Of a stretch of DNA of 61,733 nt, positions 45,451 through 54,772 are shown piece by piece. The notes under the pieces were generated by a model. It was not told where the DNA came from and searched no databases. It saw only the letters and a list, made by a program, of their open reading frames with translations. A program made the translations under genes and the position numbers. Within the stretch, counting starts at the first letter, position 1; the number at the start of each line of letters is the position of its first letter. Source of the stretch: Elainella sp. Prado103 (lineage in GTDB: Bacteria > Cyanobacteriota > Cyanobacteriia > Elainellales > Elainellaceae); NCBI GenBank assembly GCA_025454395.1, contig JALOOM010000028.1, positions 1 through 61,733 of the forward strand. The letters are read 5' to 3'.

Positions 45451-46356
45451 ATGAAAACATTGAAAAACCAATTTCGCGGTTGTTTATTAGGATTAGCCAC
45501 AGGCGATGCCGTTGGCACAACCGTTGAGTTTCAGAATCGCGGCTCCTTTTCACCCCTGACGGATATGATCGGTGGTGGGCCATTTGGATTGCAACCTGGA
45601 CAATGGACAGATGACACCTCCATGGCCCTCTGCTTGGCCACCAGTTTAGTAGAACAAGGTGGCTTTAATGCGACCGATCAAATGGATCGCTACTGCAATT
45701 GGTACAACCATGGCTACCTGAGCAGCACAGGCACCTGTTTTGACATTGGCAACACCGTGAGACAAGCGTTGGAGCGCTACAAGCAAACCGGCGATCCCAT
45801 GAGTGGTTCTGATCACGCCCGATCGGCTGGCAACGGCTGCCTGATGCGGCTCGCCCCTGTCCCGATGTTTTTCTTTCCCGATCGATCGCAAGTGCAACAT
45901 TTTTCAGCCGAAAGTTCCCGCACGACCCATGGAGCGATCGAATGTATCGAAGCCAGTCGTTTATTGGGAGATATCCTCTTCCGTGCCCTCGCTGGAGCCA
46001 GTAAACCTGAGATTCTGCAAGACCATCCCGCCGATCTCATCACTTCGGCAGCCATCCAATCGATCGCCACAGGCGAATATCGCCATAAGCCGATCGATCA
46101 AATTCGCGGCAGCGGCTATGTGGTGGAAAGCTTAGAAGCAGCCCTCTGGTGCTTTTGGTCAACTGAATCCTACGAACAGGCAATCCTGACAGCAGCCAAT
46201 TTAGGGGACGATGCCGACACCACCGCTGCCATCTGTGGTCAAGTGGCAGGAGCCTATTACGGAGAAACGGGCATTCCCGATCGCTGGCTGCACCAACTGG
46301 CGATGCGTGATCAGATCATCGAACTCGCGGAGCAGCTTTATGCATCTGCACAGTAA
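45451..46356 (+). CDS. ADP-ribosylglycohydrolase family protein
   Basis: Removes ADP-ribose from modified proteins or related targets (DraG-like). About 301 residues from ATG 45451. Metal-binding motifs GDAVGTTVEF at the N-terminus, QWTDDTSMALCLA, and NLGDDADTTAAICGQVAGAYYG in the C-terminal part are intact, so it is probably active. The frame is open upstream to 45361. No ADP-ribosyltransferase gene is nearby. Confidence 0.9.
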   Translation: MKTLKNQFRGCLLGLATGDAVGTTVEFQNRGSFSPLTDMIGGGPFGLQPGQWTDDTSMALCLATSLVEQGGFNATDQMDRYCNWYNHGYLSSTGTCFDIGNTVRQALERYKQTGDPMSGSDHARSAGNGCLMRLAPVPMFFFPDRSQVQHFSAESSRTTHGAIECIEASRLLGDILFRALAGASKPEILQDHPADLITSAAIQSIATGEYRHKPIDQIRGSGYVVESLEAALWCFWSTESYEQAILTAANLGDDADTTAAICGQVAGAYYGETGIPDRWLHQLAMRDQIIELAEQLYASAQ

Positions 46357-46381
46357 GCCGTTGATCCCAACAGGCTAGCCA

Positions 46382-46510
46382 CTACCAGAAGCTTCGAGCT
46401 ACCAGAGGCTTCGAGCTATCACAGGCTCCGAACTATCACAGGCTCCGAACTATCACAGGCTCCGAACTATCACAGGCTCCGAACTATCACAGGCTCCGAA
46501 CTACCAGAGC
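46382..46510. repeat. 17-bp tandem repeat, 7 copies
   Basis: Unit CTATCACAGGCTCCGAA, five near-perfect copies after two diverged ones (CTACCAGAGGCTTCGAG). The stop codon of the adjacent 47-residue gene (46501-46503, complement) is at the start of the next partial unit. Confidence 0.95.
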
Positions 46511-46644
46511 ACCATCGACAGATCGATCGGAGCAGGTACCATTTCGCCCCGAAAATCGAGAAACTGCACGATCAATAAATAGGCAATGCTGAGTAAAACA
46601 GCGATCGCCCCAGTGATCACCGCCACAATCTTGGAACGTTCCAT
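46501..46644 (-). CDS. 47-residue single-span membrane peptide
   Basis: Reads MERSKIVAVITGAIAVLLSI, then AYLLIVQFLDFRGEMVPAPI and DLSMVLW, stop TAG. One hydrophobic helix (residues 6-28) with a positively charged N-terminus and an acidic tail. An AAAGG/GAGG ribosome site lies upstream (complement of 46648-46657). The codon use looks natural and the pattern recalls small conserved cyanobacterial membrane proteins, but no name can be given. Its stop codon is in the edge of the 17-bp array, so the array may have moved its end. Confidence 0.65.
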   Translation of the reverse strand: MERSKIVAVITGAIAVLLSIAYLLIVQFLDFRGEMVPAPIDLSMVLW

Positions 46645-46758
46645 CAACCTTTATCCTCATTCATCCGGTTCTCTTCAACTTTAACCGATCGTTCTCCCTT
46701 CCCTCTCCTCCGTTTACCATGCAAAATGACACCCCTGAAAACTCGGAGCATAGCGAAA

Positions 46759-47118
46759 ATGGATCGAATTCACATCAATGGCATTCGGGCCTACGGCTAC
46801 ACGGGCTATCTGCCAGAAGAGCAGATTTTGGGACAGTGGTTTACGGTTGATCTGACCGTCGTAGTAGATCTCACCTCTGCGGGTCAGAGCGATCGCTTGG
46901 AGCAAACTTATGACTATTCCAGCGATGTGGCAGCCATTCAAACCCTGATTCAAACGGCTAAGTATGCCTTGATCGAAAAACTGGCGGATGAAGTCGCGGC
47001 AATTGTGCTCCGCTCTAGCTTGGTCGAACAGGTGACCGTGCAACTGACCAAAGAACATCCGCCGATCCCGCACTTTAGCGGTCACGTCACCCTGGAAATC
47101 ACTCGCCGCCGATCCTAG
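46759..47118 (+). CDS. folB: Dihydroneopterin aldolase
   Basis: Cleaves dihydroneopterin in folate synthesis. 119 residues from ATG 46759, the family length; the frame is open 11 codons upstream. Start MDRIHINGIRAYGYTGYLPEE and the later YALIEKLADEVA are typical; the terminal HFSGHVTLEITR contains the usual conserved strand. Its last four bases overlap the convergent NurA gene. Confidence 0.92.
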   Translation: MDRIHINGIRAYGYTGYLPEEQILGQWFTVDLTVVVDLTSAGQSDRLEQTYDYSSDVAAIQTLIQTAKYALIEKLADEVAAIVLRSSLVEQVTVQLTKEHPPIPHFSGHVTLEITRRRS

Positions 47119-48296
47119 CGTCGTCTCACCTTGCTGACCATCTTGCGCGAGAACCGCAGATTTAACTCCTCCTGATCGGCCCAGTCTTGCAGGATCCGAA
47201 AAAATGCTTGTCGATCGTCCGCTTGCAGCACCGCCGTTTGATCGGCCGTTTCGATCACATAAGGATAGCCACTGCCGATAATCACCTCACCCCGCACCCA
47301 GTCCAACACCCGATCGAGCAAGCCTGCTTCATACACCCAAATGGGAATTTCCAACCGGGCCGGATAGCTGTCACGATTGGTTTTCAGGTAGGTAAAGCCG
47401 ATCTGGGTGGACTGATCTTCGTAATCTGCCAAGATACCCGATCGCTGACACTGAAATAAGGGAGTTCGATCGCCCCACTCCATGGCTTTGTTGACCAACT
47501 GAGCATCATGGATCGCTTGGGATTCCGGCAAATCATAGAGGGTGCGTAACATCGTCGTGAGGTCTTGGGCATAGGAAGTGTCAATGTAGGCAACCAGGGG
47601 CACTTGGTGAGATTGACTGGCATGCAGCAAATCCAGCAAGCATTCCACATAAAACTGACGACTTTTCGGATCAAACGCTTCCGCGAACGTAGCGACTAGC
47701 GATCCATCCAAAAATACCAGACAGTCTTTGGCGCGAGCATTCGTTTTAATGTAATCTGTCAGTCGCTCCGTCTCCATCTGAAATCGCCGCATATTCACCC
47801 GTCGATCGACCGGATCGCCACTGTTGCCTGCCTGCAAATCGGTAGGAGTCATCACATCCAGGGCAATCTCTTTCTCATATTCTCCGGTCGGCAAATGGGG
47901 ATTTTCAAACCAGCCAATCTGCACGAGAGCGATCGGAATCGACAAATCTTTGCCCGGATAAATTTGGGAACCATCCACAGCAAAGGTGGTAATTCCGGTT
48001 AAGCGTTGCCGCACCCAGCCCAAACTCTGCTCTCGACTCTGCCACACCAAATTGAACGGAATAATGCCATGCTGCGCTCTGTCTAAGGGCTCCAACAGCC
48101 GTGCCCCCAAATTGCCCAGATGTTTAGCCGATCGCTCTCGCACATCCGCCTCACCCTCGCCACTCAGATTTTCTAGTACCGATCGATAGTCTTGCAACTG
48201 CTGCCAGGTTTCCTGGTTAAAGGCGATAAAATCATCGCGCTTGCTGTTCAAAATTTCGTGAATATGAGAAGGTCTGAGAGGCATGGCAGTTGTCAA
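47115..48296 (-). CDS. NurA-domain nuclease
   Basis: 393 residues. The NurA motif FAVDGSQIYPGKD supplies a catalytic Asp; a second acidic cluster is in CLVFLDGSLVATF, and YIDTSYAQDL follows later. In archaea NurA works with the HerA ATPase to resect DNA ends; no HerA is nearby here. Possible alternative start four residues in. Convergent with folB, sharing four bases. Confidence 0.8.
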   Translation of the reverse strand: MTTAMPLRPSHIHEILNSKRDDFIAFNQETWQQLQDYRSVLENLSGEGEADVRERSAKHLGNLGARLLEPLDRAQHGIIPFNLVWQSREQSLGWVRQRLTGITTFAVDGSQIYPGKDLSIPIALVQIGWFENPHLPTGEYEKEIALDVMTPTDLQAGNSGDPVDRRVNMRRFQMETERLTDYIKTNARAKDCLVFLDGSLVATFAEAFDPKSRQFYVECLLDLLHASQSHQVPLVAYIDTSYAQDLTTMLRTLYDLPESQAIHDAQLVNKAMEWGDRTPLFQCQRSGILADYEDQSTQIGFTYLKTNRDSYPARLEIPIWVYEAGLLDRVLDWVRGEVIIGSGYPYVIETADQTAVLQADDRQAFFRILQDWADQEELNLRFSRKMVSKVRRR

Positions 48297-48726
48297 GAAA
48301 CCGGCAAGGGTTGAACGAAAAGACTGGATCAGTAACCATCTGAACCATTATCCCCCATTCTCAGTCCGCTCTGAGTGAAAAGCCGGACGAGAAATTGCTG
48401 AGGGGTTTTATTAAGAAAGGTAAAGATCGGTCTCCTAATTTAGCCGATCAGACAGCTCAATTTCACCCAACTTCCCTGAGTGAAATCAATCAAAGTCGCC
48501 AAAATCATCAAGCGTATTCATTGCATGATTTAGAATGAAACAAAAAATGATTCAATACTCACTTGAGAAATATAAAATATAACGTTTGAGGAATATTTTT
48601 ACATCTCATACACTGGGTATCGGTGAAGCCAAGATAGCATCCTCCAAACCCTTCCTCGCCTACATCTCCACTCAACCCATCGACCCCAATTCCCGTTTAT
48701 CCTAATGTCGCGTTTTAATGTTAGCC

Positions 48727-48780
48727 GAGTTACCTGTTACCGAATTACCTATTATCGAGTTACCTGTTACCGTGTTACCG
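48727..48780. repeat. 15-bp tandem repeat, 3.5 copies
   Basis: Unit GAGTTACCTGTTACC with a diverged middle copy GAATTACCTATTATC. Confidence 0.85.
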
Positions 48781-48890
48781 ATAAAATTTAGCCGATCGCA
48801 TCGCCACTTCTCCCATCTATTCGGTTGACACTCTGAATCGCCTTGAATCGCCTTGAATCTCGACTAACCGACTCATCTGGCTGCATCGAC

Positions 48891-48932
48891 CAGTCCAAGA
48901 CCAGCTCCAAGACCAGCCTTCAAGACCAGCCT
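48891..48932. repeat. 12-14-bp direct repeat, 3 copies
   Basis: Copies of CCAAGACCAGC with slightly different spacers. Confidence 0.6.
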
Positions 48933-48947
48933 CTAACCGTCTGATGA

Positions 48948-49026
48948 CTGACTCGCCTCAATGACTCACCTCAATGACTCACCTCAATGACTTGCCTCAA
49001 TGACTCACCTTAATGACTCGCCTCAT
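48948..49026. repeat. 13-bp tandem repeat, 6 copies
   Basis: Unit TGACTCACCTCAA, variants at one or two positions. Confidence 0.92.
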
Positions 49027-49309
49027 GTTAAAGACTCGATTGCCAGGCTAACCAACCTACAGCCATCCAATGAATCATCGATCGGCCGATCGAACAGCCG
49101 ACTGCATTGGCAATCATCTATTCTGGTTATTTGTAAACTCAACTTGACAGCGATCGGTCAGATCCCCTTCCCGTCTCAATTTGGTGTGTTTTGTATCGAT
49201 ATATTAAGGTGTGTTTCAATTCAGTTAGATCTGCTGAGATTTCTCGAAACAGGCTGCGATCTCCATGATAGGATGCCTTTCGTAGCCTTAGGAGAGTAGG
49301 AGAGTACCT

Positions 49310-50533
49310 TTGACACTGCGGGTTGCTGTTGTTGGATCCGGTCCGGCAGGTTCATCGGCTGCCGAGACATTAGCAAAAGCTGGAATTGAAACCTTCTTAA
49401 TCGAAAGAAAGTTAGATAATGCGAAGCCTTGCGGTGGTGCGATTCCCCTCTGCATGGTGGATGAATTTGATATTCCCCCAGAAATCATCGATCGGCGCGT
49501 GCGTCGGATGAAGATGATTTCGCCTTCGAATATTGAAGTCAATATTGGCCAAACTTTAAAGAATGACGAATATATTGGCATGTGCCGCCGGGAAGTCCTT
49601 GATAGCTTCCTGCGAAATCGAGCTGCCAAGTTAGGTGCAACCCTGATCAACGGCACCGTTCATGCCCTCGATCTGCCAACCGGGAATTCCGGTGTCTACA
49701 CCCTGCACTACGCGGATCACTCCGATGGCAGCGTGGAAGGCGTGGCTAAAACTCTGCAAGTTGATCTCGTAATTGGGGCAGATGGCGCAAACTCGCGGGT
49801 TGCCAAGGCGATCGATGCGGGTGACTATAACTATGCCATTGCGTTCCAGGAGCGGATTCGCCTCCCGGAAGACAAAATGGCCTACTACGAAGATCTAGCA
49901 GAAATGTATGTGGGGAATGATGTTTCTCCCGACTTCTACGCCTGGGTTTTCCCCAAGTATGACCATGTGGCAGTCGGTACGGGCACGATGAAGGTCAACA
50001 AATCCCTGATTAAGGATCTGCAAGCTGGTATTCGTACTCGCGCTGCAAAGAAGCTGGAAGGCGGGCAAATTATCAAAGTAGAAGCTCACCCAATCCCGGA
50101 ACATCCTAGACCGCGTCGAGTGGTCGGTCGAGTTGCACTGGTCGGTGATGCCGCAGGCTACGTCACCAAGTCTTCGGGCGAAGGGATCTACTTTGCCGCG
50201 AAATCAGGTCGGATGTGTGCAGAAACGATCGTAGAATTTTCCAACAAAGGTCAACGCATTCCCACCGAAGATGACCTCAAGGTTTATCTAAAGCGTTGGG
50301 ATCGGAAATATGGGGCAACCTATTTGGTGCTCGATATTCTGCAGCGGGTCTTCTACCGTTCTGATGCAGCTCGGGAAGCTTTTGTGGAAATGTGCGCCGA
50401 TATCGATGTCCAAAAGCTGACCTTCGATAGTTACCTCTATAAGACCGTTGTGCCCGCCAATCCTCTGGTACAACTCAAACTCACAGCTAAGACGATCGGC
50501 AGCTTAATGCGCGGTAATGCTTTAGCTCCCTAG
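49310..50533 (+). CDS. chlP: Geranylgeranyl diphosphate reductase ChlP
   Basis: Reduces geranylgeranyl groups to phytyl for chlorophyll and tocopherol. 407 residues. FAD motif VVGSGPAGSSAAETLAKAG, NAKPCGGAIPLCM, SPSNIEVNI, GADGANSRVAKAI and LVGDAAGYVTKSSGEGIYFA are typical of cyanobacterial ChlP, as is the C-terminus MRGNALAP. The start is TTG at 49310 with AGGAG about seven bases upstream; no ATG fits the family's beginning. Terminated by a clear hairpin at 50572. Confidence 0.95.
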   Translation: MTLRVAVVGSGPAGSSAAETLAKAGIETFLIERKLDNAKPCGGAIPLCMVDEFDIPPEIIDRRVRRMKMISPSNIEVNIGQTLKNDEYIGMCRREVLDSFLRNRAAKLGATLINGTVHALDLPTGNSGVYTLHYADHSDGSVEGVAKTLQVDLVIGADGANSRVAKAIDAGDYNYAIAFQERIRLPEDKMAYYEDLAEMYVGNDVSPDFYAWVFPKYDHVAVGTGTMKVNKSLIKDLQAGIRTRAAKKLEGGQIIKVEAHPIPEHPRPRRVVGRVALVGDAAGYVTKSSGEGIYFAAKSGRMCAETIVEFSNKGQRIPTEDDLKVYLKRWDRKYGATYLVLDILQRVFYRSDAAREAFVEMCADIDVQKLTFDSYLYKTVVPANPLVQLKLTAKTIGSLMRGNALAP

Positions 50534-50571
50534 TTTGAATGACAACCGTGGATCGTGAGATCTGAATCCTG

Positions 50572-50598
50572 AAGAGGTGCTGACCGCGCCTCTTTTTT
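50572..50598 (+). terminator. Rho-independent terminator of chlP
   Basis: 9-bp stem (AAGAGGTGC with GCGCCTCTT, one G-U), five-base loop, then a run of six T. Confidence 0.85.
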
Positions 50599-50640
50599 GT
50601 TGGTTTGACTAGGTTCACGATCCGCTATTTTGCCCAGATC

Positions 50641-51099
50641 TCATGAGCCAGGGTTATCCAGATCGGTCGCAAAGATCGCCTTGTCCTGCTGAAACGCTTT
50701 GAACTCTAAGGCATTACCACTGGGATCGAGTAAAAACAGGGTTGCCTGTTCTCCAACCTCACCTTTGAACCGGATATAAGGTTTAATCACAAAGGCAACT
50801 CCCTTTTCCTGCAACGAATCCGCTAGAGTCTGCCAATCTGCCATCGCCAAAATCACCCCCCAGTGTTGCACCGGCACCTGCTGACCATCTACCAGATTTG
50901 TAGGAACCGAGGGCATTGAGTCACATAGATGGGCCGTGACTTGGTGCCCAAACAGATTAAAGTCGATCCAGCGATCGGAGGTGCGACCGATCGAACAACC
51001 GAGGATCGTTTCATAAAAATAGCGAGTTTCAGCTAAATCACGCACTGGAAATGCAACATGAAAAGGACGGACTGATATCGGCTGCACTGACATTGGCAT
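50641..51099 (-). CDS. VOC-family (glyoxalase-like) protein
   Basis: 152 residues with the vicinal-oxygen-chelate pattern: FHVAFPVRDLAETRYFYETILGC at the start (His as first metal ligand), HWGVILAMADWQTL in the middle, and FLLDPSGNALEFKAF at the end (Glu ligand). A dioxygenase or related metal enzyme of unknown substrate. Convergent with chlP. Confidence 0.85.
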   Translation of the reverse strand: MPMSVQPISVRPFHVAFPVRDLAETRYFYETILGCSIGRTSDRWIDFNLFGHQVTAHLCDSMPSVPTNLVDGQQVPVQHWGVILAMADWQTLADSLQEKGVAFVIKPYIRFKGEVGEQATLFLLDPSGNALEFKAFQQDKAIFATDLDNPGS

Positions 51100-51263
51100 T
51101 CATAGACAAAACAGCTTATCTATCCTACTCAATTCCTCAGCGTTTCAGGAAATCGCTCCGGATTGGTGGTTTAGCTGACCCATTGATTCACCAGTTTGCC
51201 TTATACTGAGCCCTAAGCTGGTTATACTTCGCTTGATCCCAATCCAACCTAGTTTAAAAAACA

Positions 51264-51524
51264 ATGATTCAAACGCTGGAAGCTGTATTTGATGGTTTCA
51301 CACTTCAGCCTGAAGTTCCTCTCAACTTGAAGGCGGGTACAAAAGTGCGAATTATTGTGGAAACGATATTGCCAGATGCAGCAGAGCCGATTCAGCCGGG
51401 GTTTCAGGTAGCTCAACCCCAACCTGAGGCAGCCGATCCACCGCATTTAGCAAACATAGATCACTACCTATATGGTGAGTTTGGTCTGAATGAAGATCTG
51501 ATCTTGCTGGAATTTACTACTTGA
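51264..51524 (+). CDS. DUF104/AF2212-like antitoxin-type protein
   Basis: 86 residues. The first 32 residues (MIQTLEAVFDGFTLQPEVPL and NLKAGTKVRIIVE) match the DUF104 antitoxin pattern; the rest is Pro/Gln/Ala-rich with an acidic C-terminus. Such proteins usually precede a PIN-type toxin, but none follows here; instead the 16-bp array begins exactly at the stop codon. A lost or replaced partner is possible. Confidence 0.65.
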   Translation: MIQTLEAVFDGFTLQPEVPLNLKAGTKVRIIVETILPDAAEPIQPGFQVAQPQPEAADPPHLANIDHYLYGEFGLNEDLILLEFTT

Positions 51525-51616
51525 GCGAATGGTGACTTGAGCGAATGGTGACTTGAGCGAATGGTGACTTGAGCGAATGGTGACTTGAGCGAATGGTGAC
51601 TTGAGCGAATGGTGAC
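51521..51616. repeat. 16-bp tandem repeat, 6 perfect copies
   Basis: Unit TTGAGCGAATGGTGAC. All six copies are identical, so the array is probably young. The TGA stop of the upstream gene is bases 2-4 of the first unit. Confidence 0.97.
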
Positions 51617-51689
51617 GAGCCTGTTAGTTAGTAGGTTATTCCCTCACTCACAGATTCTAGATTCTAATCACCACTGGCTTACTTTTAAA

Positions 51690-52250
51690 TCATTTTTCGT
51701 TTGATCGATCAATCGAATCGATCGTTCCAGTTGCTTGCATTTGACGATATTGGGATCGAGTCAGAGCATAGTAATTCACTTCTGTGCCGTTATAGCGAAT
51801 CTGCTTCTCATACTGCATTCCCAGTTTTTGTAGCACGCGCTGGGAAGCATGGTTATCAGGCCCTGATACAGCCACAATTTGCGACAACTGAAGGGTTTCA
51901 AACCCCCAATGCAACACAACCTGTGCCGCCTCCGTTGCCAACCCCTGCCCCCAATAATCAGGATGGATCGTGTAAGTGAGTTCCACTTCGGGGTAGTCAT
52001 CCAGGTAGTGCAACCCACAGTGACCGACAAGGGCTTGATTGTCTCGATAGAGTAATGCCCAGGCTCCAAACCCATGTTCATACCAATGTTTCAAACGACG
52101 ATACAGAATGTATTCCGTGTTGCGAATGGTCAGCTCGCCTGTTGGAGATAGGGTTTCGGCTACTTTAGGATGGCGATAAATGGACTGATGCAGCAGGTCT
52201 AGGTCAGCGGGAACAAAACGTCTGAAGGCGAGGCGAGGGCTGGACAGCAT
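51690..52250 (-). CDS. GNAT acetyltransferase (RimJ/RimL-like)
   Basis: About 186 residues from ATG 52250 (frame open to 52289 with a hydrophobic but unlikely extension). LAFRRFVPADLDLLH at the start, IHPDYWGQGLATEAAQVVLHWGF as the acetyl-CoA site, NHASQRVLQKLGM, and YYALTRSQY at the end are typical of RimJ/RimL-type acetyltransferases. Substrate unknown. Confidence 0.88.
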   Translation of the reverse strand: MLSSPRLAFRRFVPADLDLLHQSIYRHPKVAETLSPTGELTIRNTEYILYRRLKHWYEHGFGAWALLYRDNQALVGHCGLHYLDDYPEVELTYTIHPDYWGQGLATEAAQVVLHWGFETLQLSQIVAVSGPDNHASQRVLQKLGMQYEKQIRYNGTEVNYYALTRSQYRQMQATGTIDSIDRSNEK

Positions 52251-52319
52251 AGATAGAACAAAGATCAAGATAGAACAAAGATAGAACAAATACCCAAAGG
52301 GGACGGGTCATGAGATGTT

Positions 52320-52433
52320 AACAGGTTACAGGATGCAATCAGCCACAGGATATAACAGGTCACAGGATGTAACAGGTCACAGGATGTGATAGGTCACAGG
52401 ATGTGAAAAACCACAGGATGTGACAAACCACAC
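52320..52433. repeat. 17-bp tandem repeat, nearly 7 copies
   Basis: Unit AACAGGTCACAGGATGT with variable first six bases and a constant CACAGGATGT core. Confidence 0.92.
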
Positions 52434-52531
52434 AGTTCTGTCACACCATAACCGATCCATTTAGTGAGTTGTCTCATACCCAATTCACTGGTTCAATTGG
52501 CGACGTTGCAATTGATTGAAATCGCTTGCAT

Positions 52532-53248
52532 CTAGCCTTTCAGCAGCGGAATCAGCCAGGCTACTGCGATCGTACCCAATAGGATCGCTTCCAGGAGCTT
52601 GAAAGTTGAGGCAAAGGCAATCCAGCCCCTCAGTCGATCGAACTGGGCAGCCTGCCACCACTGACGCACCTGAGCTAGCCAGTATTTGGGGTGTTCCTGC
52701 GAGCGAAACTGCCATTTCATCACGGAGAGTAGCAGCGGTGTGCCGCCTACCTTAGCGCTCATCAACACATGCAACGCTATGGCTGCCACCATCATCACCC
52801 AGCCGATCAAATGGGCATAATACCAGCCGTGATCCAGCTCGCCGTTGGGCAACCACTTTTCGTTCATCATCTTGCCGGAAAAAAGCGCAAAGGTGAGGGA
52901 CAGTAGAGCAATTGTGTTCGTCAGACGATGCCAAGCAGACCAACCGATCGGTGTACCGACCTGAGCAATCTGAGGTAGGGTTCTGGCTTGAATCAGCCGG
53001 TGTTGTCCCTGACGGTAGGAATAGATCAAAAAAGCTGGAAACAACAGGAGGGCATAGAGCCCAAACGTGCCATGAATCCCTTCAATCTCAGGAAACGCAG
53101 GGAGGGGAAGCAGTTTCCCCCAGCGCCCATCGTAGGTGTTGTAAGTCCAATAGGCAGTCACGATCGCGGCCATGACAGACAGTCCGGTCAGTCCATGGAG
53201 GATTCGAAACAATAGGGGTTGATAGGGCTGGAATGGCTGTTGAGGCAT
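52532..53248 (-). CDS. DUF4079 / cytochrome b561-like membrane protein
   Basis: 238 residues with about five to six helices. Several His residues sit in or next to helices (FRILHGLTGL, IEGIHGTFGLYAL, WSAWHRLTNTIALL, YYAHLIGWVMMVAAIALHVLM), consistent with heme ligation as in cytochrome b561-like proteins. A role in membrane electron transfer is inference. Stands alone. Confidence 0.75.
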   Translation of the reverse strand: MPQQPFQPYQPLLFRILHGLTGLSVMAAIVTAYWTYNTYDGRWGKLLPLPAFPEIEGIHGTFGLYALLLFPAFLIYSYRQGQHRLIQARTLPQIAQVGTPIGWSAWHRLTNTIALLSLTFALFSGKMMNEKWLPNGELDHGWYYAHLIGWVMMVAAIALHVLMSAKVGGTPLLLSVMKWQFRSQEHPKYWLAQVRQWWQAAQFDRLRGWIAFASTFKLLEAILLGTIAVAWLIPLLKG

Positions 53249-53628
53249 AGATTGAATCTAGCAATGAGGTCAATCCCATCCTCCACCAATTGAGCTAGCT
53301 TGTCATCCATTCAGGTCATCCGATCGGGTGAAGTATGTCATGAAATCTGCTTTTAAGGTGATAATGTGTTCCATCTGGGAGAATTCAATCAGGAATTTTA
53401 CAGAACTGATTTGTATAACCTTGGTGGCTCTGCAATTTGACCCTAAAGATAACTTGCAGACGATCCAGATCACTATTGCAGTAGAAGCTTGGTGAAATGG
53501 ATCGACCTAAAAATTCCTGAAGATTTCGTTGCAGCTACGCCTAACGAAGATAGCTGTTTAGGTGGTTACCCAAGCCGATCTGGGTGATTAGTTTCGTGTG
53601 AAAATTTAATCCTAAGGAAAATTCGAGT
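53249..53628. other. 380-bp intergenic region
   Basis: No gene. One inverted repeat TTCGTT/AACGAA with a 12-base loop at 53525-53548. A ribosome site AAGGAA lies before the RTX gene. Confidence 0.45.
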
Positions 53629-54696
53629 ATGGCTATTATTAAAGGAACCCGATTCGACGATAACGATACTGTTAACGGCAATCCAAATATATTTCGCCCT
53701 AGCCTGGTAGGCACACAATACGATGACACTATCTATGGTTATGCAGGAAATGATATCCTGGACGGCGGCGACGGAATAGATTACCTCTACGGTGGTCAAG
53801 GTGATGATACCTATGTCATCAAGAATAACTATCTACAATTTATTACTGAATATGCAAATCAGGGTTACGATACTATCATTTCGGGCATCAGTTACACCTT
53901 AGGAGTGAACGTAGAAGCGCTTTATCTCCTGGATAATGCATATTCGGGAATTGGAAACGGTTTAGATAACTACATGGCTGGCAATGAGGTCGATAATGTC
54001 CTATTCGGCAATGCGGGGAACGATCGCATTAGTGGGGGTGGTGGCAATGACTATCTAGATGGGGGAGATGGCAACGATTCCCTCACCGGCGACGATGCCG
54101 ATCTACTGTCGGGCGGTGCAGGGAATGATCTATTCATCGTTTTATCGGCTGATGTTCAGGTGAGTGAATACTACGGTGGTGGGCGAGATACCGTTGATTC
54201 AACCGTTAGTTATACACTCAGTTGGAATCTTGAAAACTTGATTTTGTTTACCGATGAGTCGATCGATGGCACTGGCAATAATTTGGCGAATATGATCACG
54301 GGCGGCAATGGCAAGAATGTCATTTCTGGACAGGGCGGCAATGATACACTTTTGGGGGGCGAAAATGATGATTCCCTGTGGGGTGATGGAGGGAGAGACT
54401 CCCTACGCGGAGAAGGTGGAACTGATAGTTTGACGGGTGGAGCTGCCGCCGATCGATTTATCCTCGATTTTCATCCCGCTCATCCATCCACACCCGACAC
54501 AATTCAAGATTTTCGTCAAGCACAGCTCGATAAAGTGGTGATCGCAGATAGTGCTTGGGCTTCCCACCAGTATTTTTCTTACAGTGCAGGAGTTTTGAGA
54601 TATGATCATCCGACAGATGCTTTTCCCAGTCGAGTAGTGGTCAATCTGGCTGGTAACCCCGTCTTTGATCTCAATAGCGATTTAGTGCTAGCGTAG
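53629..54696 (+). CDS. RTX-type calcium-binding secreted protein
   Basis: 355 residues, rich in Asp, Gly and Asn. Several GGxGxDxL-type nonapeptides form calcium-binding beta-rolls: GNDILDGGDGIDYLYGGQ near residue 40, GNDRISGGGGNDYLDGGDG near 135, and GGNDTLLGGENDDSLWGDG near 235, separated by segments such as SGISYTLGVNVEALYLLDN. No N-terminal signal peptide; RTX proteins leave by type I secretion using a C-terminal signal, but no secretion genes are in the window. Possibly a surface or sheath protein. Confidence 0.88.
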   Translation: MAIIKGTRFDDNDTVNGNPNIFRPSLVGTQYDDTIYGYAGNDILDGGDGIDYLYGGQGDDTYVIKNNYLQFITEYANQGYDTIISGISYTLGVNVEALYLLDNAYSGIGNGLDNYMAGNEVDNVLFGNAGNDRISGGGGNDYLDGGDGNDSLTGDDADLLSGGAGNDLFIVLSADVQVSEYYGGGRDTVDSTVSYTLSWNLENLILFTDESIDGTGNNLANMITGGNGKNVISGQGGNDTLLGGENDDSLWGDGGRDSLRGEGGTDSLTGGAAADRFILDFHPAHPSTPDTIQDFRQAQLDKVVIADSAWASHQYFSYSAGVLRYDHPTDAFPSRVVVNLAGNPVFDLNSDLVLA

Positions 54697-54772
54697 ATTA
54701 GTGCTAACGTAGAAACGCGATTCCCTATCAGCAAGAGAATCACCAGCAGAGTGAACAGGGATATAAAAGACG

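Larger units (their letters stand above)
48297..49309. other. 1-kb intergenic region upstream of chlP
   Basis: No gene found. AT-rich near 48500-48610, then three short repeat arrays (48727, 48891, 48948). The chlP promoter must lie in the last part; the TATTAAGG near 49200 is AT-rich but no promoter pair could be fixed. Confidence 0.5.
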
